Shown here piece after piece: positions 1 to 6,138 of a stretch of DNA of 8,769 bases; the stretch's first letter is position 1, and each line of letters begins with the position of its first letter. The translations under genes and the position numbers were made by a program. Source of the DNA: an uncultured Mollicutes bacterium (lineage in GTDB: Bacteria; Bacillota_I; Bacilli_A; ML615J-28; CAG-313); contig URLJ01000039.1 in the NCBI GenBank assembly GCA_900548675.1, forward strand, positions 1 to 8,769, written 5' to 3'. The notes under the pieces are model-generated. The model was not told the DNA's origin. It made no database searches and saw nothing but the letters and a program-made list of their open reading frames with translations.

Positions 1-84
1 GATCTTTTGCTAAAACGCTAAATGTAGAACCCATAAAATGATTTCGTAGCAGAACTGTTCCATATGTCCCCGGCAAGTAGGCAT
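1..84 (-). other. 5' part of an unidentified transcript
   Basis: This is the DNA directly downstream of the exact-consensus promoter at 117-89, and it leaves the window at base 1. With initiation 5-7 bases after the -10 box, the RNA would begin near 84-82. It is more GC-rich at first (GCCGGGG around 74-68) than the flanks. It contains TTTAGC twice in quick succession (17-12 and 10-5 region). A short open frame from ATG 63-61 to TAG 12-10 could encode MEQFCYEIILWVLHLAF, but only a GGGG four bases upstream could serve as ribosome site, so chance is likely. It may be the leader of a gene outside the window, a riboswitch, or a stable small RNA. I recognise no family. Confidence 0.3.
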
Positions 85-88
85 AAAT

Positions 89-117
89 ATTATAACATTA
101 ATTTTATGTTTTGTCAA
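89..117 (-). promoter_or_regulatory. Exact-consensus sigma-A promoter with extended -10
   Basis: On the minus strand there is TTGACA (117-112), a 17-base spacer, and TATAAT (94-89). The spacer ends in TGT, so the box reads TGTTATAAT, an extended -10. All twelve core positions match the sigma-A/sigma-70 consensus at the ideal spacing. Promoters this close to consensus are commonly found in front of stable RNAs, ribosomal genes or attenuator-controlled genes. It points away from the operon in this window, toward base 1. Confidence 0.85.
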
Positions 118-219
118 TCTTTTTACAGAAAAATCAATGTTATCTTATAAAACCTTAGCACCTAAATAATCTAAAGTATGATCAATAGTATTATATGTAA
201 TAATGCTCATTTTATTATT
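118..219. other. Gene-free spacer between relic and promoter
   Basis: Very AT-rich sequence between the DUF1016 relic and the strong promoter. The only open frame is a 21-codon minus-strand one from ATG 210 to TAA 147-145 (it contains the residues IDHTLDYLGAKVL). It has no convincing ribosome site, and I cannot assign it to a family. It could be the tail of another lost gene or chance. No RNA gene, repeat or terminator was recognised. Confidence 0.4.
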
Positions 220-662
220 TTATTCATTAAATAAATTGATATATTTTTGTGCAACTTTCAATTTAAGTTTGCCATTAGATACTAATTTATTTATTAATTT
301 CTTTCCCAATCTACAAAGAACCTTTGTTATATTATTAATTAGAGCATCTTCTTTTAATTCAATAAAATTAAATACATAATAATCTTTCATTGTATATAAT
401 ACTAATTAATTTTGTGGACTAGGAAGTTTTGTAGGAAAATTAGAAACTTTTTTTTGTTCAATTCGATAAGCAAAATATTTACTGACCAACCATTTTCAAT
501 TGTTTTATTAATATATCAAAGTCTTTGTTCTTGAGATTTTATCCTTAAAATTTCCAAATTATGGCTCTATGAAATTTGGACAGACAGCGTCTGGCCAATT
601 TTAGCATCAGAATATTCTCTACAAAATTTAACCATATTTTTAAGGCTAGAACTAGAAAAATC
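220..662 (-). pseudogene. Decayed DUF1016 / YhcG-like nuclease-family gene
   Basis: Reading the minus strand from 662, one frame gives DFSSSSLKNMVKFCREYSD, then IGQTLSVQIS, stop, SHNLEIL, then QRL, stop, YINKTIENGWSVNIL. A second frame continues with KVSNFPTKLPSPQN, stop, then MKDYYVFNFIELKEDALINN and ITKVLCRLGK. In order, this follows the landmarks I know from DUF1016 proteins: FSxxNLxxMxxF, QTxSxQxxWSH, WYxNKTIENGWS, a SNFxxxLPSPQ stretch, KDPYVFxFxxLKE and a LLELGKG-like segment. Inactivating changes are TAG at 569-567 and TGA at 518-516, both where Trp is expected; a frameshift between about 480 and 448, near an A8 run at 455-448; and TAA at 408-406. About 70 N-terminal residues and the C-terminal PDDEXK nuclease core are absent. 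The last 26 residues before TAA at 222-220 do not resemble the family. DUF1016 proteins are often found near restriction-modification genes; this copy cannot encode a functional one. Confidence 0.75.
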
Positions 663-673
663 TCAAATTAATC

Positions 674-2029
674 CTATCTTCTTTCAAGACAAACTACGCA
701 CTCAACGTTATTGGTATTGGGAAACATGTCAACACTTTGAATGTGTTTTATTTCATAATAGTTAAGAAGTGTTTTTAAATCTTTCACTTGTGTATACGGA
801 TTACATGAAACGTACACAATTTTTTTAGGAGCTAGTTTTACAACTGCCTTTAGAAAGGCTTCGTCTGATCCTTTACGCGGAGGATCCATTATAACTACAT
901 CAATTTTCTCTTTTTTGTTAGCCAAATTAACAATAAATTTGGTCGCATCATCATTAAAAAAATGCACGTTTTTAATGTTGTTTAATTTTGCATTTTGAAT
1001 TCCATTAAGATAGGCTTCTTTTACTAATTCTACACTTATAACTTTTTTTACATTTGGTGATGCTATTAAACCGATAGTTCCAACACCTGAATAGGCATCT
1101 AGTAAAATATCTTCTTTAGATAAGTCACATAACTTTAATGCCGTTTTGTATAAAACTTCCGTTTGAAGAGGGTTAATTTGATAAAATGATTGTGTAGAAA
1201 TCAAAAATTTCATACCACAAAGTTCATCAATAATTGTCCCCGGTCCATATAAAACAATATTTTTATCTCCTAATACTGCACTTGTATCACGTTTATTAAT
1301 GTTTTGAACAATTGTTTTAACATTTTTGCATTTTGATAACAACGCTTTAACAAAATTACTTCTACCAGGAAAGTTTTCATTAGCAGTTACTATTACTACC
1401 ATAACCTGGTTAGTTTTAAAACTTCTTTTAATCAAAATATGTCTAACAAGACCAAATTTTCGATCTTCATCATAAGCGTTTATATGCATTTTTACAAGTA
1501 TTTCTTTTACTACACTAAATATTTTATTGCTTTCTATATCCTGAAGTTTACAATCGTTATAATTAATAACCTTGTGAGTATTTTCTTGGTAGAAGCCAAA
1601 TATTAATTTATATTTAGGATCATTTTTTAGAACAACTTGATTTTTATTACGGTAATTAAAATGATTTTTCATTCCTAGACATGGCTTAATTTTATCTTTT
1701 AAATTTTTGTCGAGGTTTAAAAATAATTTTTTTATCATATTATTTTTCATATCAAGCTGAGTTTCGTAATTCATATGCAAGAGTTGGCAACCACCACAAC
1801 GATCGTATACTTCACATGGTACTTTAACTCTAGCATCAGATGGTTTAAAAACTTTTAATAATCTTGTTTTTATTTGTTTCCCATCGTTTTCAACTTCAAA
1901 TTGAACTTCTTCATCTTTGATTACACCTTTAAGAAAATATTTATTATTATTTGAAATAATAATACCTCTCATCTCAGTATCGTAATCAACAACTTTACCA
2001 CTTAAAATTGTTCTGTTTTGATTACCCAT
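674..2029 (-). CDS. rlmD: 23S rRNA (uracil-C5)-methyltransferase, RlmD/RumA type
   Basis: The enzyme transfers a methyl group from S-adenosylmethionine to C5 of a uracil in 23S rRNA. E. coli RlmD (RumA) acts on U1939; some Gram-positive relatives (RlmCD) modify two sites, so the exact target is inferred. At 451 aa it has family length. Residues 1-60 form a TRAM RNA-binding domain. Cys72, Cys78, Cys81 and Cys160 have the same spacing as the [4Fe-4S] ligands of RumA. The SAM-binding motif DAYSGVGTIG is at 311-320, DPPRKG at 382-387, the catalytic nucleophile is Cys409 in SCNP, and the likely general base is Glu443. The start ATG overlaps the end of the upstream methyltransferase gene by 8 bases and has only a weak GGTGA ribosome site, suggesting translational coupling. 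No terminator is evident after the TAG stop. Confidence 0.93.
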   Translation of the reverse strand: MGNQNRTILSGKVVDYDTEMRGIIISNNNKYFLKGVIKDEEVQFEVENDGKQIKTRLLKVFKPSDARVKVPCEVYDRCGGCQLLHMNYETQLDMKNNMIKKLFLNLDKNLKDKIKPCLGMKNHFNYRNKNQVVLKNDPKYKLIFGFYQENTHKVINYNDCKLQDIESNKIFSVVKEILVKMHINAYDEDRKFGLVRHILIKRSFKTNQVMVVIVTANENFPGRSNFVKALLSKCKNVKTIVQNINKRDTSAVLGDKNIVLYGPGTIIDELCGMKFLISTQSFYQINPLQTEVLYKTALKLCDLSKEDILLDAYSGVGTIGLIASPNVKKVISVELVKEAYLNGIQNAKLNNIKNVHFFNDDATKFIVNLANKKEKIDVVIMDPPRKGSDEAFLKAVVKLAPKKIVYVSCNPYTQVKDLKTLLNYYEIKHIQSVDMFPNTNNVECVVCLERR

Positions 2030-3203
2030 TATTTTTCACCACTCTTATAATTGCGCACTTTAAGTATAATTTTTCGAGTTTTGCAAGAAGCATCGGATGA
2101 TCTTTTCCTTGAAGCGAAAATGATAATAACTCTGTTGATACTTTTGCTTTTTTGGCAGATTTCTTTAACATTTCAAGGAAAGACTCAATTTTAAGTAAAC
2201 CTGAACAAGAAAATGTAATTAAAATCCCATTCTCATTTAATTTAGAAAGTGCTAAACTATTGGCCTTTTCATATCCAGCAAGTCCCGTTTCCATAGCTGA
2301 AGCATTTTTAATAAAAGCAGGAGGGTCCAAAATAATTACATCAAATTCACCTTTAGAAACATTACTCAAATATGCAAATAAATCACTTTTGATGAATTCA
2401 ATATTTGTATAACCATTTATGGTGGCATTGATTTTTGCTTCTTCTAATGCTGTATCACTAATATCAACAGCTACTACTTCTCGCGCTTCATACTTTAGAG
2501 CATGCATCGCGAAACTTCCTGTATGTGTACAACAATCAAGTACTCTTTTATTCTTTACAAAGGGTTTTATTGCAGCCCTATTTTCGCGTTGATCAAAGAA
2601 ATAACCTGTTTTTTGGCCATTTTCAATATTTACTTGAAGCTTTATACCATTTTCTACAATGGTTATATTAGGATTAAATGGTTCACTACAATAGCCAACG
2701 CGATCTTCTAAACCTTCTTTTCGTCTACTTGGAGTATTGCTTCTTTCGTATATTCCAAGCGGCTTTACAATTTCATTCAACGCTTTTAAGATGTCGCTGC
2801 GATAATTTTCCATCCCTAAAGTAGCTATTTCTATTACTAAATAATCTCCATATTTATCAACAACCACTCCTGGCAAATAGTCGCCTTCACTAAATATTAG
2901 TCGACATGCATTAAGAACCCCTAAACTTTCTCGCAAATCATAAGCTTTCTTGATTCTATTATAAATAAAATTACTATCTATATCTTCATCAATTAGAGTC
3001 AAAATTCTAATTATTATTTTAGATGAAGTATTTAAATATCCTCTCGCAAGAAATTTTCCCTTACTGTCACAGACATCGATTAGACCACCAGAATTAATTT
3101 TTCCATCAAAATGATCTACTTCATTTGCATATACCCACGGAAAACCCTCTAGGATATCTTTTTCTTCATTATTCTTCAGTATTGCTTTTGCTGTGTTCAT
3201 CAT
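2022..3203 (-). CDS. rlmI: Class I SAM-dependent rRNA (cytosine-C5)-methyltransferase, RlmI type
   Basis: A 393-residue protein of the RlmI/YccW group (COG1092). E. coli RlmI makes 5-methylcytosine at C1962 of 23S rRNA; that target is inferred here. Residues 1 to about 75 form a PUA RNA-binding domain (PWVYANEVD and FLARGYLN are typical). The stretch TGYFFDQRENR (199-209) is the family hallmark ahead of the methyltransferase fold. SAM motif I is VLDCCTHTGSF (221-231), followed by DPPAF (293-297) and the catalytic cysteine at 333 in FSCSG. The gene starts with tandem ATG codons (3203 and 3200), so the first Met may be skipped. It lies 35 bases inside the acyltransferase gene, with only a loose GAGAG-like ribosome site, and its TAA stop overlaps the start of rlmD. 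This points to a coupled operon of ribosomal RNA modification genes. Confidence 0.9.
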   Translation of the reverse strand: MMNTAKAILKNNEEKDILEGFPWVYANEVDHFDGKINSGGLIDVCDSKGKFLARGYLNTSSKIIIRILTLIDEDIDSNFIYNRIKKAYDLRESLGVLNACRLIFSEGDYLPGVVVDKYGDYLVIEIATLGMENYRSDILKALNEIVKPLGIYERSNTPSRRKEGLEDRVGYCSEPFNPNITIVENGIKLQVNIENGQKTGYFFDQRENRAAIKPFVKNKRVLDCCTHTGSFAMHALKYEAREVVAVDISDTALEEAKINATINGYTNIEFIKSDLFAYLSNVSKGEFDVIILDPPAFIKNASAMETGLAGYEKANSLALSKLNENGILITFSCSGLLKIESFLEMLKKSAKKAKVSTELLSFSLQGKDHPMLLAKLEKLYLKCAIIRVVKNNG

Positions 3204-4419
3204 TTTCTCTAATCTCTCTAATAATATCTATTAATTGAACCCATTCCATAACGACTTTCAAATTATTTGTGGGAACAAATTTGTACGTATAATCTTGCGT
3301 AGGAATTTCAAAATGTGTCCCAACACCATATGGTAGTTGGACAAGCATATTATAATTAAACTCTTTATACACATTTTCGCCATTAATGGTACCTTCATAC
3401 CATACCTTATCATGTGTTATCGCAACATCACCACAACCGACTAATTCTAATTCTTCTTCTTTTTGCATATTTGAGTATAAATTGACATTTGTTTTTAACA
3501 AATAGTTAGGATTAGATAAAAATTCCTTTTTAATGACGGTTCTTTGCCAATCATACCAATTTGCAGGATTGCTGAAATTAGAATCAAGTGACTCTCCTTC
3601 AAAGAAACCATATTTATTCATTTTGAATTTTTCATGGCATGTTTCACATTCAATCATATCATCATGTGATGAAAAAGAATATTTCGCACCACATTTAGGA
3701 CAACGAATTAAAAGATTTTCTAAACCAGCTGATAAATTTTTACCTTTTATCGGTTTCATTAGACTCATTTGTTCACGATAATCATCAACATTAATCGCAT
3801 CACATACTTTTTTATATATTTCATCATCAGATAAATTTGCAAGTTCATCTTTATCTAATACTTTTTCATATTCTACATTTACTAAACATTTTCTTTCACT
3901 TCTACGCCATTTAGGCCAATGAAGACTAGCACCATGCGATCTTTGAACAATTACATCTACATTACACATTCTAAGTAACTTAACGATGGCTGGTGATACA
4001 TATCCTTCGCGGCCATTTACACTTACCTGACCTGCTGGAGCAATAGCAATTATCCCCTTTTGATCGATTACTTTTCGAATTTTTCTAATAGCAGAAATAT
4101 CTGGTTTAAATTGATTCTTTTTTATGCCCCTATATATGTTAACTGCTTTTGCTAACTTTTTTGAAAAAAAGAAGTAACTAGCAATTACAAAACTAACTCT
4201 ACGATAATTTAGACCTGCCTCAATCATATAGTGATCACGATTAGAATAGTGATTAAAAATTAAAATAAAACTTTTTTTATGTTTCTTTAGACCTTTACGA
4301 TTATATCTTACACCCTTAAAAAACATAAAAATTTTTGAACAAAAACAAAATATTAAAACCGCCCAAAGGGGAGGTAGGACTCTTTCTTTTTTTCTTTTTT
4401 TAGAATTTGTATTAGACAT
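3169..4419 (-). CDS. PlsC-type lysophospholipid acyltransferase with zinc ribbon and extra C-terminal domain
   Basis: Probably a membrane-associated acyltransferase of the 1-acylglycerol-3-phosphate (PlsC/LPLAT) superfamily, moving an acyl chain onto a glycerolipid; donor and acceptor are unknown. A basic N-terminus (KKRKKER) precedes a hydrophobic segment at 16-34. The catalytic HX4D motif is His57-Asp62 (NHYSNRD), followed by an RG motif at 97-98. The third motif, usually PEGT, is APAGQ here (127-131), so Glu and Thr are replaced. After the acyltransferase part comes C240-X2-C243-X14-C258-X2-C261, a zinc-ribbon pattern. Residues 285-405 form a strand-rich region that could be a PH/GRAM-like fold (a guess from the pattern). 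At 416 aa it is much longer than the usual 200-250 aa PlsC. AGGAGA sits 6 bases before the ATG, and it is the first gene of the operon from the 4480-4452 promoter. A non-glycerolipid acceptor is possible. Confidence 0.8.
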   Translation of the reverse strand: MSNTNSKKRKKERVLPPLWAVLIFCFCSKIFMFFKGVRYNRKGLKKHKKSFILIFNHYSNRDHYMIEAGLNYRRVSFVIASYFFFSKKLAKAVNIYRGIKKNQFKPDISAIRKIRKVIDQKGIIAIAPAGQVSVNGREGYVSPAIVKLLRMCNVDVIVQRSHGASLHWPKWRRSERKCLVNVEYEKVLDKDELANLSDDEIYKKVCDAINVDDYREQMSLMKPIKGKNLSAGLENLLIRCPKCGAKYSFSSHDDMIECETCHEKFKMNKYGFFEGESLDSNFSNPANWYDWQRTVIKKEFLSNPNYLLKTNVNLYSNMQKEEELELVGCGDVAITHDKVWYEGTINGENVYKEFNYNMLVQLPYGVGTHFEIPTQDYTYKFVPTNNLKVVMEWVQLIDIIREIRENDEHSKSNTEE

Positions 4420-4425
4420 ATTTCT

Positions 4426-4431
4426 TCTCCT
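4426..4431 (-). promoter_or_regulatory. Ribosome binding site of the acyltransferase gene
   Basis: AGGAGA on the minus strand, 6 bases ahead of the ATG at 4419. It supports this start over later in-frame Met codons. Confidence 0.8.
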
Positions 4432-4451
4432 AATATCTTATATATATAACT

Positions 4452-4480
4452 ATTATACTATAAAACATTAATATTGTCAT
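4452..4480 (-). promoter_or_regulatory. Sigma-A promoter of the acyltransferase-rlmI-rlmD operon
   Basis: On the minus strand there is ATGACA (4480-4475; 5 of 6 matches to TTGACA), a 17-base spacer, and a perfect TATAAT (4457-4452). Initiation near 4445 would give a leader of about 25 bases that includes the AGGAGA ribosome site. It lies downstream of the pepA terminator, so the two operons are separate units. The leader is too short for a riboswitch. Confidence 0.8.
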
Positions 4481-4629
4481 TTATTTTGAGTTTTAAAAGA
4501 AAAGGTCAAAACTATTACGATATTTTTTCTATTTTTTTCTAAAAACGCCTAAACGTATAAATCTTTGTTTTTTTAAATTTCAAACGCTTAAAACCGCGCA
4601 AATAATGTCGAATAACATCTTTCGCAACT
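4481..4629. other. Intergenic spacer between the two operons
   Basis: About 150 AT-rich bases between the pepA terminator and the next promoter. I see no open frame with a ribosome site, no RNA gene and no second promoter. GCGTTT-like words recur on the minus strand (around 4586 and 4547), but their spacing does not suggest an operator. Confidence 0.4.
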
Positions 4630-4657
4630 AAAAAAAGGTCTTTTTTAAAGACCTTTT
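4630..4657 (-). terminator. Intrinsic terminator after pepA
   Basis: On the minus strand, AAAAGGTCTTT (4657-4647), a 3-base AAA loop and AAAGACCTTTT (4643-4633) form an 11-bp perfect stem. The T run continues through 4630 (seven T in total). It starts 46 bases past the pepA stop codon. The stem is AT-rich, as usual in this type of genome. The mirrored structure could act weakly on the plus strand, but no plus-strand gene needs it. Confidence 0.85.
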
Positions 4658-4703
4658 AAAATGTAATTTCAAAAAAACGACAGTTTTAATTTAAAACTAT
4701 TTT

Positions 4704-6128
4704 TTACATGTTTTCAAGGAATTTTGATATCGTTTTAACCATTATTCCCGTTGCTCCTGAAGAGACCATAACATTATTTTTAGTTTTTGTTGCTGTTGCG
4801 GCAATATCCAAATGAAGCCAAGATACATCACTATTTATGAAGTATTTTAAGAAACATGCTGCTACACTTGCGCCTCCGCCCATTCGAATGGAATTAACTA
4901 TATCAGCTACATCACTTTTTAAAAGTGGTTTTTCAAAGCATTCATCTACAGGCATTTGCCAAACCTTTTCATTTGTTATATTTGATGCTCTTTTAAAATC
5001 ATCAGCGAATTTTTGATTATTCGTAAATATTCCAGTGTACTCATCTCCAAGTGCAGATCCAATAGCACCAGTCAATGTCGCAACGTCAATAATAGCTTTA
5101 GCACCCATATTTTGAGAATATGTTATTGCATCACAAAGTGCTAATCTGCCTTCAGCATCTGTGTTAGTTATCTCAATTGATTTACCAGAAAGTGAAATAA
5201 CTACATCATCAGCTTTATATGCTGCTCCACTTATCATATTTTCAGTTGCAGGAATTACAGCGTACAAATTTACCTTCATATGTTTTCTTACAGCAATTTC
5301 AAAACTAGAAAGAACAGTCGCTGCTCCGCACATATCGTACTTCATTCCCAAACCACCATTTGATTTCAAATTGTATCCACCACTATCATAGGTTAAACCC
5401 TTGCCAACAAGAGCAGTGTATGGATCTGTAGCCGCTCCATTATATTTTAAAATAATTAAGAAAGCTCCCTCACTACTACCTTGATTAACTGCTAAAAGTG
5501 CTCCCGCTTTAATCTGTTGTAATTTTTCCTTGTCTAAAATTTCGTACTCCACCCCTAAATCATTAGCTAAATTTATTGCATAATTAGCTAAATCAACTGG
5601 TTTCATTAAATTAGCAGGGGTATTTCCAAGATTTCTAGCATTATTAACAGCCTTAGATATAATCAATGCATCTTCAATAACTTCGTTATATTCCTCTTCT
5701 AATACAAACAGCAGTTTTCTTTCTTTTTTCGGATTACTAGTGTGAGCTATTTTTGTAAATTCGTATATACCTATTTCAAAGTTTTCAGCTAAATAGTAGA
5801 CTAGATTGATATTATCTTTCTTTTGATAGTTAAGTTGTTTTAAAACTAGATAAACATCATCTGTTTGTTTAATTATTATTTCAAGTAAATGTTTTTTAAT
5901 TTTTTCATTACTTATAGATTCTCTATCACCTAAGCCAACGAACAAAATTGGTTGATATTCTTCCTCATTCAATGCATAAAGAAGCGTTTCGCTTTTCCAT
6001 GTTCTATTGATAAGTTTTTGAGTTTTTTCACCAATTCCATCAATTACATACTGAGGAATTAAGGTATCTTCAAATATAGGGTAAATTATTGTTTTCTTTT
6101 CAGTAATTTCGTTTGTAATAATTAACAT
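4704..6128 (-). CDS. pepA: Leucyl aminopeptidase, M17 family (PepA)
   Basis: A cytosolic two-metal exopeptidase that removes N-terminal residues, often leucine, from peptides; the family forms hexamers. At 474 aa it is close to the usual 480-500. Residues 1 to about 160 are the variable N-terminal domain and 165-474 the catalytic domain. Metal ligands by comparison with E. coli PepA are Lys243, Asp248, Asp265, Asp324 and Glu326; catalytic residues are Lys255 and Arg328. All are present, within VGKGLTYDSGG (241-251), MKYDMCGAA (262-270) and the signature NTDAEGRL (322-329). The loop between Lys255 and Asp265 is about one residue shorter than in E. coli. The gene follows the ABC transporter gene by 8 bases, with an AGGAGG site overlapping that gene's stop codon, and is closed by the terminator at 4657-4630. 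A link between peptide breakdown and the transporter is possible but unproven. Confidence 0.95.
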   Translation of the reverse strand: MLIITNEITEKKTIIYPIFEDTLIPQYVIDGIGEKTQKLINRTWKSETLLYALNEEEYQPILFVGLGDRESISNEKIKKHLLEIIIKQTDDVYLVLKQLNYQKKDNINLVYYLAENFEIGIYEFTKIAHTSNPKKERKLLFVLEEEYNEVIEDALIISKAVNNARNLGNTPANLMKPVDLANYAINLANDLGVEYEILDKEKLQQIKAGALLAVNQGSSEGAFLIILKYNGAATDPYTALVGKGLTYDSGGYNLKSNGGLGMKYDMCGAATVLSSFEIAVRKHMKVNLYAVIPATENMISGAAYKADDVVISLSGKSIEITNTDAEGRLALCDAITYSQNMGAKAIIDVATLTGAIGSALGDEYTGIFTNNQKFADDFKRASNITNEKVWQMPVDECFEKPLLKSDVADIVNSIRMGGGASVAACFLKYFINSDVSWLHLDIAATATKTKNNVMVSSGATGIMVKTISKFLENM

Positions 6129-6132
6129 AAAA

Positions 6133-6138
6133 CCTCCT
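6133..6138 (-). promoter_or_regulatory. Ribosome binding site of pepA, overlapping the ABC gene stop
   Basis: AGGAGG on the minus strand, 4 bases before the pepA ATG (6128). Its first two bases belong to the TAG stop (6139-6137) of the upstream ABC gene, so termination and initiation occur at nearly the same place. This supports coupled translation and the chosen pepA start. Confidence 0.8.

Noticed and set aside
10..84. Purine riboswitch, suggested by ATATGG followed by TTCTAC-like words
   Set aside because: The two words are not flanked by complementary P2 arms, the spacing is wrong, and the P3 loop consensus (CCGTAAA-like) is absent.
516..518. TGA read as tryptophan (mycoplasma code)
   Set aside because: Trp codons checked in the intact genes are TGG, a TAG stop sits at another expected Trp in the same relic, and a frameshift is present as well. 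Simple decay explains it better.
553..580. 8-bp inverted repeat (TCCAAATT / AATTTGGA) as the terminator of the rlmD operon
   Set aside because: It is AT-rich with a 12-base loop, has no following T run on either strand, and lies inside the DUF1016 coding relic, so chance is likely.
1..673. Insertion sequence, tRNA or CRISPR array in the gene-free region
   Set aside because: No transposase motifs, terminal inverted repeats, T-loop sequence or regularly spaced repeats were found; the recognisable protein similarity is to DUF1016.
2152..2412. Plus-strand open frame within the RlmI-type gene, and similar ones at 2502-2711, 3533-3781, 5161-5391, 6987-7307 and 7386-7580
   Set aside because: Each lies opposite a well-supported minus-strand gene with full catalytic motifs. 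None has a recognisable domain or a convincing ribosome site, and their compositions look like antisense shadows.
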